Of a DNA stretch of 64,000 nt, positions 8,194-17,930 are shown one piece after another (positions within the stretch are counted from its first letter, which is position 1; each line of letters begins with the position of its first letter). Source of the stretch: Streptomyces sp. Tue6028 (lineage in GTDB: Bacteria; Actinomycetota; Actinomycetes; Streptomycetales; Streptomycetaceae); contig NZ_MLCE01000035.1 in the NCBI RefSeq assembly GCF_002300165.1, positions 124,001-188,000 on the forward strand, in the 5' to 3' direction. A model generated the notes under the pieces. It made no database searches. It was not told the origin of the DNA and worked only from the letters and a program-made list of their open reading frames with translations. The position numbers and the translations under genes were made by a program.

Positions 8194-8610
8194 TCAGCAG
8201 GTGCCCCGCATCAGCTCCGCCAGATCGTGGTCCAGGTTCACCTGGAGGTGTTCGAGACCGAGCGGCACCAGCTCCATGGTGCTCTGCAGGAAGCGCCGCA
8301 CCTCGCCGGAGCGCACGTGCACCACGGCGGTGCCCTCGGGGGCGTGGAACTCCAGGACGGTGCGGTCGTAGCCGTACGGCCGCACCCGCACGTCGCCGTG
8401 GCCCACCGAGTCCTCGAGCCCGGAGACGAGCAGCTCGCGCGCGAACATCCAGCACACGTCCACGCCCTCCAGCGTGGCGGGGGCGGGGAAGGACATGCGC
8501 ACGGCGAAGGGGTCGCTCCGGTCGTAGTGGAGCGTGGCGGGAATGCTCGGCATCCGCGGCGCGGCGGCGACGAGGCGGGCCTCTACGGGCTGCTCGATGA
8601 GGGTGGACAA
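8194..8610 (-). CDS. SsgA-like sporulation/cell-division protein (SALP), 138 aa
   Basis: SsgA-like proteins occur only in sporulating actinomycetes and steer septum placement and peptidoglycan turnover. The family pattern is plain: a beta-rich N-half with PATLHYDRSDPFAVRMSF, then VCWMFARELLVSGL, VRVRPYGYDRTVLEF, and the C-terminal LDHDLAELM. The start is a TTG at 8610, chosen because AAGGGAG (8618-8624) sits seven bases ahead; the ATG at 8664 lacks such a site and would add 18 non-family residues. Which paralogue (SsgB-G or other) it matches cannot be settled; its text differs from SsgB. Acts at the division site or growing wall. Confidence 0.88.
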   Translation of the reverse strand: MSTLIEQPVEARLVAAAPRMPSIPATLHYDRSDPFAVRMSFPAPATLEGVDVCWMFARELLVSGLEDSVGHGDVRVRPYGYDRTVLEFHAPEGTAVVHVRSGEVRRFLQSTMELVPLGLEHLQVNLDHDLAELMRGTC

Positions 8611-8891
8611 CGCCTTGCTCCCTTGTGACGACTGGACGGACTGCGGGCGAATGAGGCCGGTCATTGAAAGAGACGAAGAAATGAGCCACTGCGTGCACCT
8701 GGGACCCGAGTGACCTCTGTCACCGAATCCATGTGCTGTGGCGGCCCACCCCGTGATCCCCCCGTCGCCCCGGCCCCCCGGGCTCCGGCACGCGCTCACC
8801 GGACAATCGAGAGGACACTCGGTCCGGGCCCCGAGGTTCCCGCGGAAGGCCATCTGGACGGCACCGGGGGAGTGGGCTAGCTTCGCCCGCC

Positions 8892-9983
8892 ATGAGGGGC
8901 TTGGGGAAGTCGAGGCGTACGAGTCGGACGGTCACCGTGGGACTGTGCGCGGCGGCACTCGCCGCCGCGCTCGCGGGGGCGGTGCCCGCTCAGGCACAGG
9001 GCGACGCGAAGATGCCGCACTGGGAACTCAAGGACAGCGGCACCGACGTGCGGCTGCGCGGGCTCTCGGCCGTCAGCCGGGACACGGCCTGGGTGGCCGG
9101 TTCCAAGGGCACCGTGCTGCGCACCACCGACGGCGGCACCCACTGGCGGAACGTGTCGCCGCCCGGCGCGGCGGACCTGGAGTTCCGGGACATCGAGGCG
9201 TTCGACTCGCGCCGTGCGGTGGTGCTCGCCATCGGCGAGGGCGAGGCCTCCCGGGTGCTGCGCACCGACGACGGCGGCGCGACCTGGACGGAGTCCTTCC
9301 GCAACACCGACGCGAAGGCCTTCTACGACTGCGTCACCTTCCTCGACCGGCGCCACGGCCTGGCGATGAGTGACCCGGTGGACGGCCGCTTCCGCATTCT
9401 GTCGACGAGCGACGGCGGCCGTTCCTGGAAGGTGCTGCCCGCCGACGGCATGCCCGCCGCGCAGGACGGCGAGGCCGGTTTCGCGGCGAGCGGGCAGTGC
9501 CTGGTCGGCTCGGGGCCGCGGGACGTGTGGCTGGCCACCGGCGGTGGCGCACGCGCGCGCGTGCTGCACTCCCGTGACCGCGGACTGACCTGGACCGCGG
9601 CCGACACGCCGATCCCGGCCGGAGACCCGGCGCGTGGGGTGTTCGCCGTCGCGTTCCGCGACCGCACCCACGGCCTCGCCGTCGGCGGCGACTACCGCGC
9701 CGACCAGGCCTCACCGCAGGCGGCGGCCACCACCCCGGACGGCGGCCGGACCTGGACGCCCGCCGCGCACCCTCCGCCCGCCTACCGCTCCGGCGTCACC
9801 TGGCTCCCGCACAGCCGCACGGCCGCACTCGCGGTCGGCCCCACCGGCACCGACCTGACGACGGACGGCGGCCGCACTTGGCGCACCGTGGACACGGGCT
9901 CGTACGACACCGTGGACTGCACCCCCGACCTGGGCTGCTGGGCCTCCGGCGAGAAGGGACGGGTGGCCCGGCTGGAGCACTGA
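8892..9983 (+). CDS. Secreted YCF48/BNR-repeat beta-propeller protein, 363 aa
   Basis: A signal peptide is clear: basic start (MRGLGKSRRTSRT), hydrophobic stretch to about residue 28, and a cleavage site after VPAQA. The rest repeats Asp-box motifs: TTDGGTHW, TDDGGATW, SDGGRSW, SRDRGLTW, TPDGGRTW and TTDGGRTW, about 45-60 residues apart, which builds a six- or seven-bladed propeller. Relatives are called photosystem II assembly-like or oxidoreductase-like proteins, but streptomycetes do not photosynthesise, so the role here is open; a secreted binding or glycosidase-like scaffold is plausible. No sialidase catalytic set is evident. Single-gene unit. Confidence 0.85.
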   Translation: MRGLGKSRRTSRTVTVGLCAAALAAALAGAVPAQAQGDAKMPHWELKDSGTDVRLRGLSAVSRDTAWVAGSKGTVLRTTDGGTHWRNVSPPGAADLEFRDIEAFDSRRAVVLAIGEGEASRVLRTDDGGATWTESFRNTDAKAFYDCVTFLDRRHGLAMSDPVDGRFRILSTSDGGRSWKVLPADGMPAAQDGEAGFAASGQCLVGSGPRDVWLATGGGARARVLHSRDRGLTWTAADTPIPAGDPARGVFAVAFRDRTHGLAVGGDYRADQASPQAAATTPDGGRTWTPAAHPPPAYRSGVTWLPHSRTAALAVGPTGTDLTTDGGRTWRTVDTGSYDTVDCTPDLGCWASGEKGRVARLEH

Positions 9984-10120
9984 GCCGTGCCACGAGGCCG
10001 GCCGCGCACCGGAGTCGGTCCGGTCACGGACGGGAGCGGCTCGGGGCGTGGCCGGCACGACTGACGGAGGGGCCGGCCGCCGGGCGCACCCCTGAGCGCC
10101 CGGGCCGCCCGGTGGCCGCC

Positions 10121-10126
10121 TAGGCT
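10121..10126 (+). promoter_or_regulatory. -10 box TAGGCT giving a near-leaderless nfi transcript
   Basis: TAGGCT matches the streptomycete TAnnnT box. Ten bases separate it from the ATG at 10137, so the transcript would begin at or a few bases before the start codon; no ribosome binding site is present. The GTG at 10128 lies too close to the box to be transcribed. Confidence 0.55.
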
Positions 10127-10136
10127 CGTGACCACC

Positions 10137-10838
10137 ATGACGAGTGTGAGGATTCCCGCGGGCTGGCCCGCCACCGAGGAGCAAGCCCGTGCGGTGCAGG
10201 ACGAGTTGCGGGAGCGGGTGGTGCTCGACGAGATGGGGCCGCCGTCGGGCGCCGGCAGGGTGACGGGCGTCGACGTCGCCTACGACGACGAGCGCGACCT
10301 CGTCGTCGCGGCGGCCGTCGTGCTCGACGCGGCGAGCCTCGACGTCGTCGCCCAGGCCACCGCCGTCGGGCAGGTCTCCTTCCCGTACGTGCCCGGGCTG
10401 CTGGCCTTCCGCGAGATCCCGACGGTGCTCGCCGCGCTCGACGCCCTGCCCTGCGCGCCCGGCCTCGTCGTCTGCGACGGATACGGCCGCGCCCACCCGC
10501 GCCGCTTCGGCCTGGCCAGCCACCTCGGCGTCCTCACCGGGCTGCCCACGATCGGCGTCGCCAAGAACCCCTTCACCTTCTCCTACGACGAACCGGGTGC
10601 CCACCGCGGCAGTTCGTCCCCGCTGCTCGCGCACGGACCCACGGGCGAGGAGGAGGTCGGCCGCGCCCTGCGCACGCGCGACGGCGTCAAGCCGGTGTTC
10701 GTGTCCGTGGGCCATCGGGTCGGCCTCGACAACGCGTGCGCGCACACGCTCGCGCTCACCCCCGAGTACCGCCTGCCGGAGTCCACGCGGCTTGCGGACT
10801 CCCTCTGCCGGCGGGCCCTGAAGGAGGCAACTCCCTGA
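10137..10838 (+). CDS. nfi: Endonuclease V (deoxyinosine repair), 233 aa
   Basis: Cuts the second phosphodiester bond 3' of deoxyinosine, starting repair of deaminated adenine. Family landmarks are GVDVAYDD (metal-binding Asp, about residue 40), VPGLLAFREIP, the DGYGRAHPRRFGLASHLG block near 112-129 that carries the second catalytic acid and the base-sensing loop, GVAKNPF, and the C-terminal VSVGHRV. Length is normal. The ATG at 10137 is preferred to GTG at 10128 because a TAGGCT -10 box ends at 10126. Single gene; the next small ORF lies 142 bases on. Confidence 0.93.
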   Translation: MTSVRIPAGWPATEEQARAVQDELRERVVLDEMGPPSGAGRVTGVDVAYDDERDLVVAAAVVLDAASLDVVAQATAVGQVSFPYVPGLLAFREIPTVLAALDALPCAPGLVVCDGYGRAHPRRFGLASHLGVLTGLPTIGVAKNPFTFSYDEPGAHRGSSSPLLAHGPTGEEEVGRALRTRDGVKPVFVSVGHRVGLDNACAHTLALTPEYRLPESTRLADSLCRRALKEATP

Positions 10839-10980
10839 CGGGGCACGGCCTTCCGGCCGGCCGCGTCGGCACGGCGGCCTTCGCGGGCCTTCGCGGCGAC
10901 CGTACCTAGTACCCACCCGAGGTCCGTCTGAGTACCTGTACGGATGTCTCGGCCCTGCGGTGACCGGCAGGCTCGGGCGC

Positions 10981-11127
10981 ATGACGACGCATCGTGCACC
11001 GAAGCCCACCGCCGCTCCCGCCCAGCCCGTCGAGCGGGCGGTGACGGCCGCACTGGTCCTCGCCGCGGTCGCCGGACTCGCCTGGATCTGCGGGATGATC
11101 TACACGGTCACCGGGTGGACCTTCTGA
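10981..11127 (+). CDS. Small single-pass membrane protein, 48 aa
   Basis: ATG to TGA gives 48 residues: a polar, proline- and alanine-rich N-terminus (MTTHRAPKPTAAPAQP), one hydrophobic helix from about residue 20 to 44 and a short TGWTF tail. It is too short for usual ORF calling, but the codon bias and the clean N-cytoplasmic, single-helix layout suggest a real gene. Small one-helix proteins of this kind are common in streptomycetes and some affect morphology; nothing here identifies a partner. No strong ribosome binding site. The downstream gap holds short direct repeats. Confidence 0.55.
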   Translation: MTTHRAPKPTAAPAQPVERAVTAALVLAAVAGLAWICGMIYTVTGWTF

Positions 11128-11214
11128 CCGCCCCCCGGCCGGTCGGCCGGCGACCGACCGCGCAGAGCGAGCCGGCTCCGGCCGTCGGCCCGACCGGTCC
11201 GGGCCCGGCGACCG

Positions 11215-11410
11215 TTCGGACCGATCCGGGTCCGGACGGGGCGGGGCGATTTAGGTCCGGACGGGGCGTGGCGATCCAGGTCCGGACGGCGGGCGGATCG
11301 GTCCAGGTCCGGCTCGACCCAGCCCGGCCGGGCGGTCGTTCGGATCGATCCGGTCCCGGACGGGGCGGGGCGATCCGGTCCCGGACGGGGAACGGATCGG
11401 TCCACGTCCG
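11215..11410. repeat. Degenerate direct repeats of GGTCCGGACGGGGCG type
   Basis: In the 292-base gap between convergent genes, the phrase GGTCCGGACGGGGCG or close variants (GGTCCCGGACGGGGCG, GGTCCAGGTCCGG) recurs at least six times, interleaved with GGCGATCC and CGGATCGG. No ORF of convincing bias crosses it. It may fold into overlapping hairpins and act as a weak transcription barrier. Confidence 0.6.
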
Positions 11411-11419
11411 GGCCGTCGG

Positions 11420-12592
11420 TCAGCGGGTGGCCGCGACGCGGAAGACGATCCCGGCGCGGCGGAGCCGTTCCGTCAGCGCGTCGCCCATCGCCACCGCCGT
11501 GGTGACCTGCCCGGACGTCTTCGGCAGTTCGTCGAAGGCGAGGGACAGCGCGGACTCGGCGAGCATCTTCGCGGTCTCGTCGTAGCCCGGATCGCCGCCG
11601 GAGACCTCGGTGAAGACGCGCCGGCCGCCGCCCTCGCCCACGAACCGCACCGTGAACCAGCTCCTCGCGCGGCGCTCGGCACTCGGCCCCTCACCCGGCT
11701 TGATCCGGTCGGACAGCCAGCGGCGGGCCGGCGGCACCTGGGCCGCCGCGAACACCGCGCCCACGGCGGCGACGCCGCCCACGACGAACGGCAGCCGCTC
11801 GACCGCCGCGTAGTGGCGGTAGCGGAAGTCGGGCCCGTAGCGCTCCAGGGCGCGCGCGGACCGTTTCACCACCTGCGCGTCGATCGTCGGGAGCGGCAGC
11901 GCCCAGGCTCCGACCTCCTTGGCGAACCGCGGTGTGCCGAGGGGGGCTTGTGCCCGCCGGCCCATCAGCCGCGGCTCGTGATGCCGGCGGTCGCGCGCCG
12001 CCGCGGCCATGTGCCGCCCGCGGGCGAACTGGTTGAGGGCGGAGGCGAAGGTGCCGCCCGAGAACATCGCCTCGGAGCGCACGAATCCGTCGACCCGCAG
12101 CGGTACGCCCTCGGGAAGCTGCCGCACGGTGAAGTAGGCGCCGAGGTCGTGCGGGATCGAGTCGAAGCCGCAGGCGTGCACGAGCCGTGCGCCGGTCTCC
12201 CGCGCGCGTGCGTCGTGCCGGACGTACATCAGGTCCACGAACTCGGGTTCACCGGTCAGGTCCACGTAGTCGGTCCCGGTGTCCGCGCAGGCAGCCACCA
12301 GCTCCTGGCCGTGCTGGAGATACGGCCCCACCGTCGTGGCGACCACGCGCGCGCGGCGGGCGAGTTCCTTCAGCGCCTGCGGATCGTCCGCGTCGGCCCG
12401 CACCACGTCGGGGCCGCCGCCGAGCCGTTCCCTGAGCCGCTCCAGCTTCTCGGTGCTGCGCCCGGCGATCGCCCAGCGCAGCCCTTTTGGCGCGTGGGCG
12501 GCCAGGTACTCCGCGGTCAGCGTCCCGACGAACCCGGTCGCTCCGTAGAGCACGACGTCGTAGGTCCGCTCCGTTCCGTTCAGCCTGCTCAT
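11420..12592 (-). CDS. Saccharopine dehydrogenase-like / trans-acting enoyl reductase family protein, 390 aa
   Basis: An N-terminal Rossmann fold with GATGFVG (about residues 16-22) binds NAD(P)H; the blocks CADTGTDYVDLTGEP and HACGFDSIPHDLGA are typical of the saccharopine dehydrogenase-like group that includes the mycobacterial trans-acting enoyl reductase of phenolic glycolipid and PDIM synthesis. A hydrophobic segment (VVGGVAAVGAVFAAA, near 270) suggests membrane association. ATG at 12592 begins at the conserved YDVVLYGATGFVG; the longer open frame upstream overlaps a divergent gene. True lysine-pathway activity is unlikely. The substrate, perhaps a lipid enoyl group, is inference from the family. 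Confidence 0.85.
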   Translation of the reverse strand: MSRLNGTERTYDVVLYGATGFVGTLTAEYLAAHAPKGLRWAIAGRSTEKLERLRERLGGGPDVVRADADDPQALKELARRARVVATTVGPYLQHGQELVAACADTGTDYVDLTGEPEFVDLMYVRHDARARETGARLVHACGFDSIPHDLGAYFTVRQLPEGVPLRVDGFVRSEAMFSGGTFASALNQFARGRHMAAAARDRRHHEPRLMGRRAQAPLGTPRFAKEVGAWALPLPTIDAQVVKRSARALERYGPDFRYRHYAAVERLPFVVGGVAAVGAVFAAAQVPPARRWLSDRIKPGEGPSAERRARSWFTVRFVGEGGGRRVFTEVSGGDPGYDETAKMLAESALSLAFDELPKTSGQVTTAVAMGDALTERLRRAGIVFRVAATR

Positions 12593-12730
12593 GACATTCC
12601 CCACTCTCGGCCGCACCGGAGCGGGCGGTGCCCCCGCTGCCGTACGCGAAGCGCCGTTGTCGGTGGCTGAGGCTAGCGTGAGGAACGAGCAGCCGGACGA
12701 CGAGGTCGGGCGAAGAGGCCGGAGGTGACC

Positions 12731-13111
12731 GTGGCCGTTCCGAAAAGCGCCCTGAAAAAGTGGGAGAAGGTGCGCGAGTTCGCCCTCGGGCTGCCGGGCG
12801 CCGTGGAGGAGTTCCCCTGGGGCGAGGCCGTGGCGAAGGCCGGCAGGAAGGTGTTCGTCTTCCTCGGCACGGACGACGGCAGTCACCCACTGGGCCTCAC
12901 GCTCAAGCTCACGGACGACACCGCGCACGCGCATGCCCTCACCTCCCCGGGCGCCGAGCCGGCGGCGTACGGCCTCGGCGGATCTGGGTGGGTGCGCATA
13001 CCCCTGGAGGCGTCCGGTGCCCCCGCGGCGGGGCTGCTGTGCGACTGGGTCGAGGAGAGCTACCGGGTCGTCGCGCCGAAGAAGCTGGTCGCGGAGCTGG
13101 ACCGGCGCTGA
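12731..13111 (+). CDS. MmcQ/YjbR family protein, 126 aa
   Basis: Small alpha/beta protein with the family blocks LPGAVEEFPWGEAVAKAGRK-type (residues 20-37), FVFLGT, and the C-terminal WVEESYRVVAPKKL. YjbR-like proteins have a CyaY-like fold with a proposed DNA-binding role that is poorly tested. The start is the GTG at 12731 because GGAGG (12721-12725) stands five bases ahead; the in-frame GTG at 12725 lies inside that ribosome site. Divergent from the reductase gene, 138 bases apart. Confidence 0.8.
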   Translation: MAVPKSALKKWEKVREFALGLPGAVEEFPWGEAVAKAGRKVFVFLGTDDGSHPLGLTLKLTDDTAHAHALTSPGAEPAAYGLGGSGWVRIPLEASGAPAAGLLCDWVEESYRVVAPKKLVAELDRR

Positions 13112-13242
13112 CGGCGCCGCACGCCGCCGGCACTCCGCCCGCGGACCTGTCCGTACGGCTCTCCGGGCGGTCCCCCGCCGCCACAAAGCCGCCCGGCGTG
13201 TGCGTTTTCATCCCGTTATGTCACGATCGGGCGCGGGGAAAC

Positions 13243-13256
13243 TAGACTAAGCGCTT
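13243..13256 (+). promoter_or_regulatory. -10 box TAGACT abutting AAGCGCTT palindrome
   Basis: TAGACT (13243-13248) fits the -10 consensus and is followed at once by AAGCGCTT (13249-13256), a perfect 8-bp palindrome continued as TGCT. Operators with an AAGCGCTTG core recur before actinobacterial acyl-CoA degradation genes controlled by TetR-class repressors, so a repressor would sit on the start point. The -35 is weak. Confidence 0.55.
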
Positions 13257-13298
13257 GCTCGTCAGGGGCTTGCCCGACGTGGAACACGTTCATAACAT

Positions 13299-13317
13299 CA
13301 CTGATGTCACATCAGTG
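13299..13317. promoter_or_regulatory. 19-bp palindrome CACTGATGT-C-ACATCAGTG
   Basis: A perfect 9+1+9 inverted repeat in the leader of the acyl-CoA operon, 22 bases before the start codon. It is AT-richer than its surroundings. It can be a second operator site or, in RNA, a hairpin close to the ribosome site. Confidence 0.6.
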
Positions 13318-13339
13318 GTGTCACAGTGCTGGGGGCTCG

Positions 13340-14476
13340 ATGGCAGAGGCAGGAAGGCCGGGACACGGCCCGCTCGCCGGGGTGCGCGTGGTCGAGCTGG
13401 CGGGCATCGGTCCCGGACCGTTCGCCGCCATGCTCCTCGCCGACCTCGGCGCGGACGTCGTCCGCGTCGACCGGCCGGGCGGCCCCGGACTGGCGATCAA
13501 CCCGGAGTACGACATCACCAACCGCAACAAGCGGTCGGTGATCGTCGACCTGAAGGCCGAGGACGGCCCGTCCCACGTCCTCGATCTCGTCGAGCGGGCC
13601 GACGTCCTCGTCGAGGGATACCGCCCCGGCGTCGCCGAACGCCTCGGCGTCGGCCCCGAGGCCTGCCACGCCCGCAACCCCGCACTGGTCTACGGCCGTA
13701 TGACCGGCTGGGGACAGGAGGGCCCGCTCGCCCGCCGCGCCGGCCACGACATCGCGTACATCGCCCTGACCGGCACCCTCGGAATGATCGGCGCCCCGGG
13801 CGAGCCGCCCGCGGTCCCGGCCAACCTCGTCGGGGACTACGCGGGCGGCTCGCTCTACCTCGTCGTGGGCGTCCTCGCCGCGCTCCACCACGCGCGCGCG
13901 ACCGGCACCGGACAGGTCGTGGACGCGGCCATCGTCGACGGCACCGCGCACCTCTCCGCGATGATCCACGGCATGCTCGCCGCCGGCGGCTGGCAGGACC
14001 GCCGCGGCGCCAACCTCCTCGACGGCGGCTGCCCCTACTACGGGACCTACGAGACGGCCGACGGCCAGTACATGGCGGTGGGCGCCCTGGAGCAGCAGTT
14101 CTACGACGAGTTCGTCACCCTGCTCGGCATCGGGGAACTCACCGGCGCCCACAAGGACCTGGCCCGCTGGGAGGAACTGCGGCAAGAGGTCGCGGCCCGC
14201 TTCCGGACCCGTACGCGCGACGAGTGGACCGCCGTCTTCGAGGACTCCGACGCCTGCGTGGCACCGGTCCTCTCACTGCGCGAGGCACCCACGCACCCCC
14301 ACCTCGCCGCGCGGGGCACCTTCGTCGACCACGGCGGCATCACCCAGCCGGCGCCCGCGCCGCGCTTCTCCCTCACCCACACCGCCGTCCGCAAAGGTCC
14401 CGCCCAGCCGGGCGCCGACACCGCGGACGTGGCCCGCGACTGGCGCCTGCCCCACCTCATGAAGGACGGCGACTGA
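13340..14476 (+). CDS. mcr: Alpha-methylacyl-CoA racemase (CaiB/BaiF family), 378 aa
   Basis: Interconverts R- and S-2-methylacyl-CoA so that methyl-branched chains can enter beta-oxidation. The acid/base pair of the family is visible: His136 in RRAGHDIAY and Asp166 in NLVGDYAGG, ten residues later than in the mycobacterial enzyme. The N-terminal LAGVRVVELAGIGPGPFAAMLLAD block and VRVDRP are standard. ATG at 13340 is chosen over 13304 because GGGGG precedes it and the upstream codons overlap the palindromic leader. It opens a five-gene operon; its stop overlaps the next start by one base. A plain CoA-transferase is the alternative, less likely given the racemase pair. Confidence 0.88.
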   Translation: MAEAGRPGHGPLAGVRVVELAGIGPGPFAAMLLADLGADVVRVDRPGGPGLAINPEYDITNRNKRSVIVDLKAEDGPSHVLDLVERADVLVEGYRPGVAERLGVGPEACHARNPALVYGRMTGWGQEGPLARRAGHDIAYIALTGTLGMIGAPGEPPAVPANLVGDYAGGSLYLVVGVLAALHHARATGTGQVVDAAIVDGTAHLSAMIHGMLAAGGWQDRRGANLLDGGCPYYGTYETADGQYMAVGALEQQFYDEFVTLLGIGELTGAHKDLARWEELRQEVAARFRTRTRDEWTAVFEDSDACVAPVLSLREAPTHPHLAARGTFVDHGGITQPAPAPRFSLTHTAVRKGPAQPGADTADVARDWRLPHLMKDGD

Positions 14477-15489
14477 TGGAGCTCTCCCTCCCGCTCGACT
14501 ATGCGGGCGACCCCCGGCAGGCCGTGGACGAGGTGGCCGCGCTGGAGTCCGCGGGCCTGGACGCCGTCTGGGTCGCCGAGGCCTACGGCTTCGACTCGCC
14601 CACGATCATGGGCTACCTGGCCGCCCGCACCGAGCGCATGACCATCGGCGCCGCGATCCTCAACGTCTACTCGCGCACCCCCGCGCTGATCGCGCAGACC
14701 GCCGCCGGGCTCGACGCGATCTCCGGCGGGCGCGCCGCCATCGGACTGGGCGCCTCCGGCCCGCAGGTCGTCGAGGGCTGGCACGGAAAGGCGTACGACA
14801 AGCCGATCGGCCGGACCCGTGAGGCCGTCGAACTCACCCGCCGCATCCTGCGCCGCGAGGTGATCGACCACCACGGCATCACCGACATGCCGCGCCCCGG
14901 CGGCCTCGGCAAGCCGCTCAAGATCCTCACCAAGCCCGTGCGGCCCGACGTTCCCCTGTACGTCGCCTCGCTCGGCCCCGCCAACGTACGGATGACCGCG
15001 GAGATCGCCGACGGCTGGCTGCCGACGCTCTTCATCCCCGAGAAGGCCCACCAGGTGTGGGGCACCGCGCTGGCCGAGGGCGCCGCACGCCGCGACCCCG
15101 CTCTCGGCCCGCTGCGGACCGTCGCGGGCGGACTGCTCGCCATCGGCGAGGACGCGGCGGCCGCCCGCGACCTCGCACGCCCCCGGATCGCCCTCTACGT
15201 AGGGGGCATGGGCGCACCCGGGAAGAACTTCTACAACGACCTCGCGGTGGCCTACGGCTACGAGAAGGAAGCCCGCCTCATCCAGGAGCTGTACCTGTCC
15301 GGGCGGAAGAAGGAGGCCGAGGCCGCGGTCCCCGACGAGTTCTGCGAACTCATTTCGCTGTGCGGGCCCGAGAGCTACGTCCGCGAGCGTGTCGAGGCCT
15401 TCCGGGAGGCCGGGGTGACCATGCTCAACGTCATCCCCGTCGGCCCGGAACCGGCCCGCCTCATCGAAACCGTCAAGAGCTGGCTCTAG
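14476..15489 (+). CDS. LLM-class (F420-dependent-type) oxidoreductase, 337 aa
   Basis: TIM-barrel of the luciferase-like group. Recognisable blocks are the opening LSLPLDYAGDPRQAVDEVAALE, GLDAVWVAEAYGFDSP, TIGAAILNVYSRTP, and RAAIGLGASGPQVVEGWHG. Length agrees with F420-using members, which streptomycetes have in number, rather than with the longer FMN enzymes. Start ATG overlaps the racemase stop in TGATG, so the two are translationally coupled and probably act on the same substrate. A CoA-thioester redox step in branched-chain breakdown is inference; cofactor choice cannot be proven by eye. Confidence 0.83.
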   Translation: MELSLPLDYAGDPRQAVDEVAALESAGLDAVWVAEAYGFDSPTIMGYLAARTERMTIGAAILNVYSRTPALIAQTAAGLDAISGGRAAIGLGASGPQVVEGWHGKAYDKPIGRTREAVELTRRILRREVIDHHGITDMPRPGGLGKPLKILTKPVRPDVPLYVASLGPANVRMTAEIADGWLPTLFIPEKAHQVWGTALAEGAARRDPALGPLRTVAGGLLAIGEDAAAARDLARPRIALYVGGMGAPGKNFYNDLAVAYGYEKEARLIQELYLSGRKKEAEAAVPDEFCELISLCGPESYVRERVEAFREAGVTMLNVIPVGPEPARLIETVKSWL

Positions 15490-15504
15490 GAGGGCGTTTC
15501 CCGC

Positions 15505-16647
15505 ATGAAGCGGCAGATCTTCACCGCCGAGCACGACGCGTTCCGCGACACCGTGCGCACCTTCCTCACCAAGGAGGTGCTGCCCCACTACGAACAGTGG
15601 GAGAAGGACGGCATCGTCGCGCGCGACGCCTGGCGCGCGGCGGGGCGGCAGGGCCTGCTCGGACTCGCGGTCCCCGAGGAGTACGGAGGCGGCGGCGACA
15701 CCGACTTCCGCTACAGCGCCGTGCTCGCCGAGGAGTTCACGCGCGCGGGCGCCTCCGGTCTCGCGCTCGGGCTGCACAACGACATCATCGGACCGTATCT
15801 GACGGGCCTGGCCACCGAGGAACAGAAGCGGCGCTGGCTGCCCGGCTTCTGCGACGGTTCGCTGATCACCGCGATCGCCATGACCGAACCGGGCGCCGGC
15901 TCCGACCTCCAGGGCATCAAGACGCACGCCGAGGACCGCGGCGACCACTGGCTGCTCAACGGCTCCAAGACGTTCATCTCCAACGGCATCCTCGCCGACC
16001 TCGTGGTCGTCGTCGCGAGGACGACCCCCGAGGGCGGCGCCCACGGACTCTCCCTGCTCGTCGTGGAGCGCGGCACGGAGGGCTTCGAGCGCGGCCGGAA
16101 CCTCGACAAGATCGGCCAGAAGGCGCAGGACACGGCCGAACTGTTCTTCAACGACGTACGCGTGCCCAAGGAGAACCTCCTCGGCGAGCTGAACGGCGCC
16201 TTCGTCCATCTGATGACGAACCTGGCGCAGGAGCGCATGGCCATAGCCGTCGCCGGGATCGCCGCCGCCGAGCACCTCCTGGAGATCACCACGGAGTACG
16301 TCAAGGAACGCGAGGCCTTCGGCAGGCCGCTGTCCAAGCTCCAGCACATCCGCTTCGAGATAGCCGAGATGGCCACCGAGTGCGCCGTCACCCGCACCTT
16401 CCTCGACCGCTGCATCGTCGACCACTCGAACGGCGAACTCGACGCAGTGCACGCCTCGATGGCCAAATGGTGGGCCACCGAGCTGCAGAAGCGGGTAGCT
16501 GACCGTTGTCTCCAACTGCACGGCGGTTACGGCTACATGACGGAGTACCGCGTCGCGAAGGCCTTCACCGACGGACGTATCCAGACCATCTACGGCGGGA
16601 CCACCGAGATCATGAAGGAGATCATCGGTCGTTCCCTGCTCGGCTAA
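15505..16647 (+). CDS. Acyl-CoA dehydrogenase, LCAD type, 380 aa
   Basis: FAD enzyme forming the 2,3-double bond of acyl-CoA, passing electrons to ETF. The FAD/substrate blocks ITAIAMTEPGAGSDLQG (121-137) and LLNGSKTFISNG are present. The usual catalytic Glu in IYEGT is Gly here (IYGGTTEIM), and a Glu243 stands in NLAQERMAI, exactly as in LCAD and isovaleryl-CoA dehydrogenase, where the base has moved to another helix. That points to long or branched acyl chains. It has AGGAGGG ahead (15489-15495) and begins 15 bases after the LLM gene, within the operon. Confidence 0.92.
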   Translation: MKRQIFTAEHDAFRDTVRTFLTKEVLPHYEQWEKDGIVARDAWRAAGRQGLLGLAVPEEYGGGGDTDFRYSAVLAEEFTRAGASGLALGLHNDIIGPYLTGLATEEQKRRWLPGFCDGSLITAIAMTEPGAGSDLQGIKTHAEDRGDHWLLNGSKTFISNGILADLVVVVARTTPEGGAHGLSLLVVERGTEGFERGRNLDKIGQKAQDTAELFFNDVRVPKENLLGELNGAFVHLMTNLAQERMAIAVAGIAAAEHLLEITTEYVKEREAFGRPLSKLQHIRFEIAEMATECAVTRTFLDRCIVDHSNGELDAVHASMAKWWATELQKRVADRCLQLHGGYGYMTEYRVAKAFTDGRIQTIYGGTTEIMKEIIGRSLLG

Positions 16648-16668
16648 CCCTCCTCGAAAGGCTTACCA

Positions 16669-17883
<1,215 letters not shown>

Positions 17884-17930
17884 CTCCCCAGCGGACCACC
17901 AGACTTCAACGGAGACCGGAGACCCTCCCC

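Noticed and set aside
14101..16521. 806-codon minus-strand open frame
   Set aside because: Antisense to the LLM and acyl-CoA dehydrogenase genes, which have intact motifs and coupling on the plus strand.
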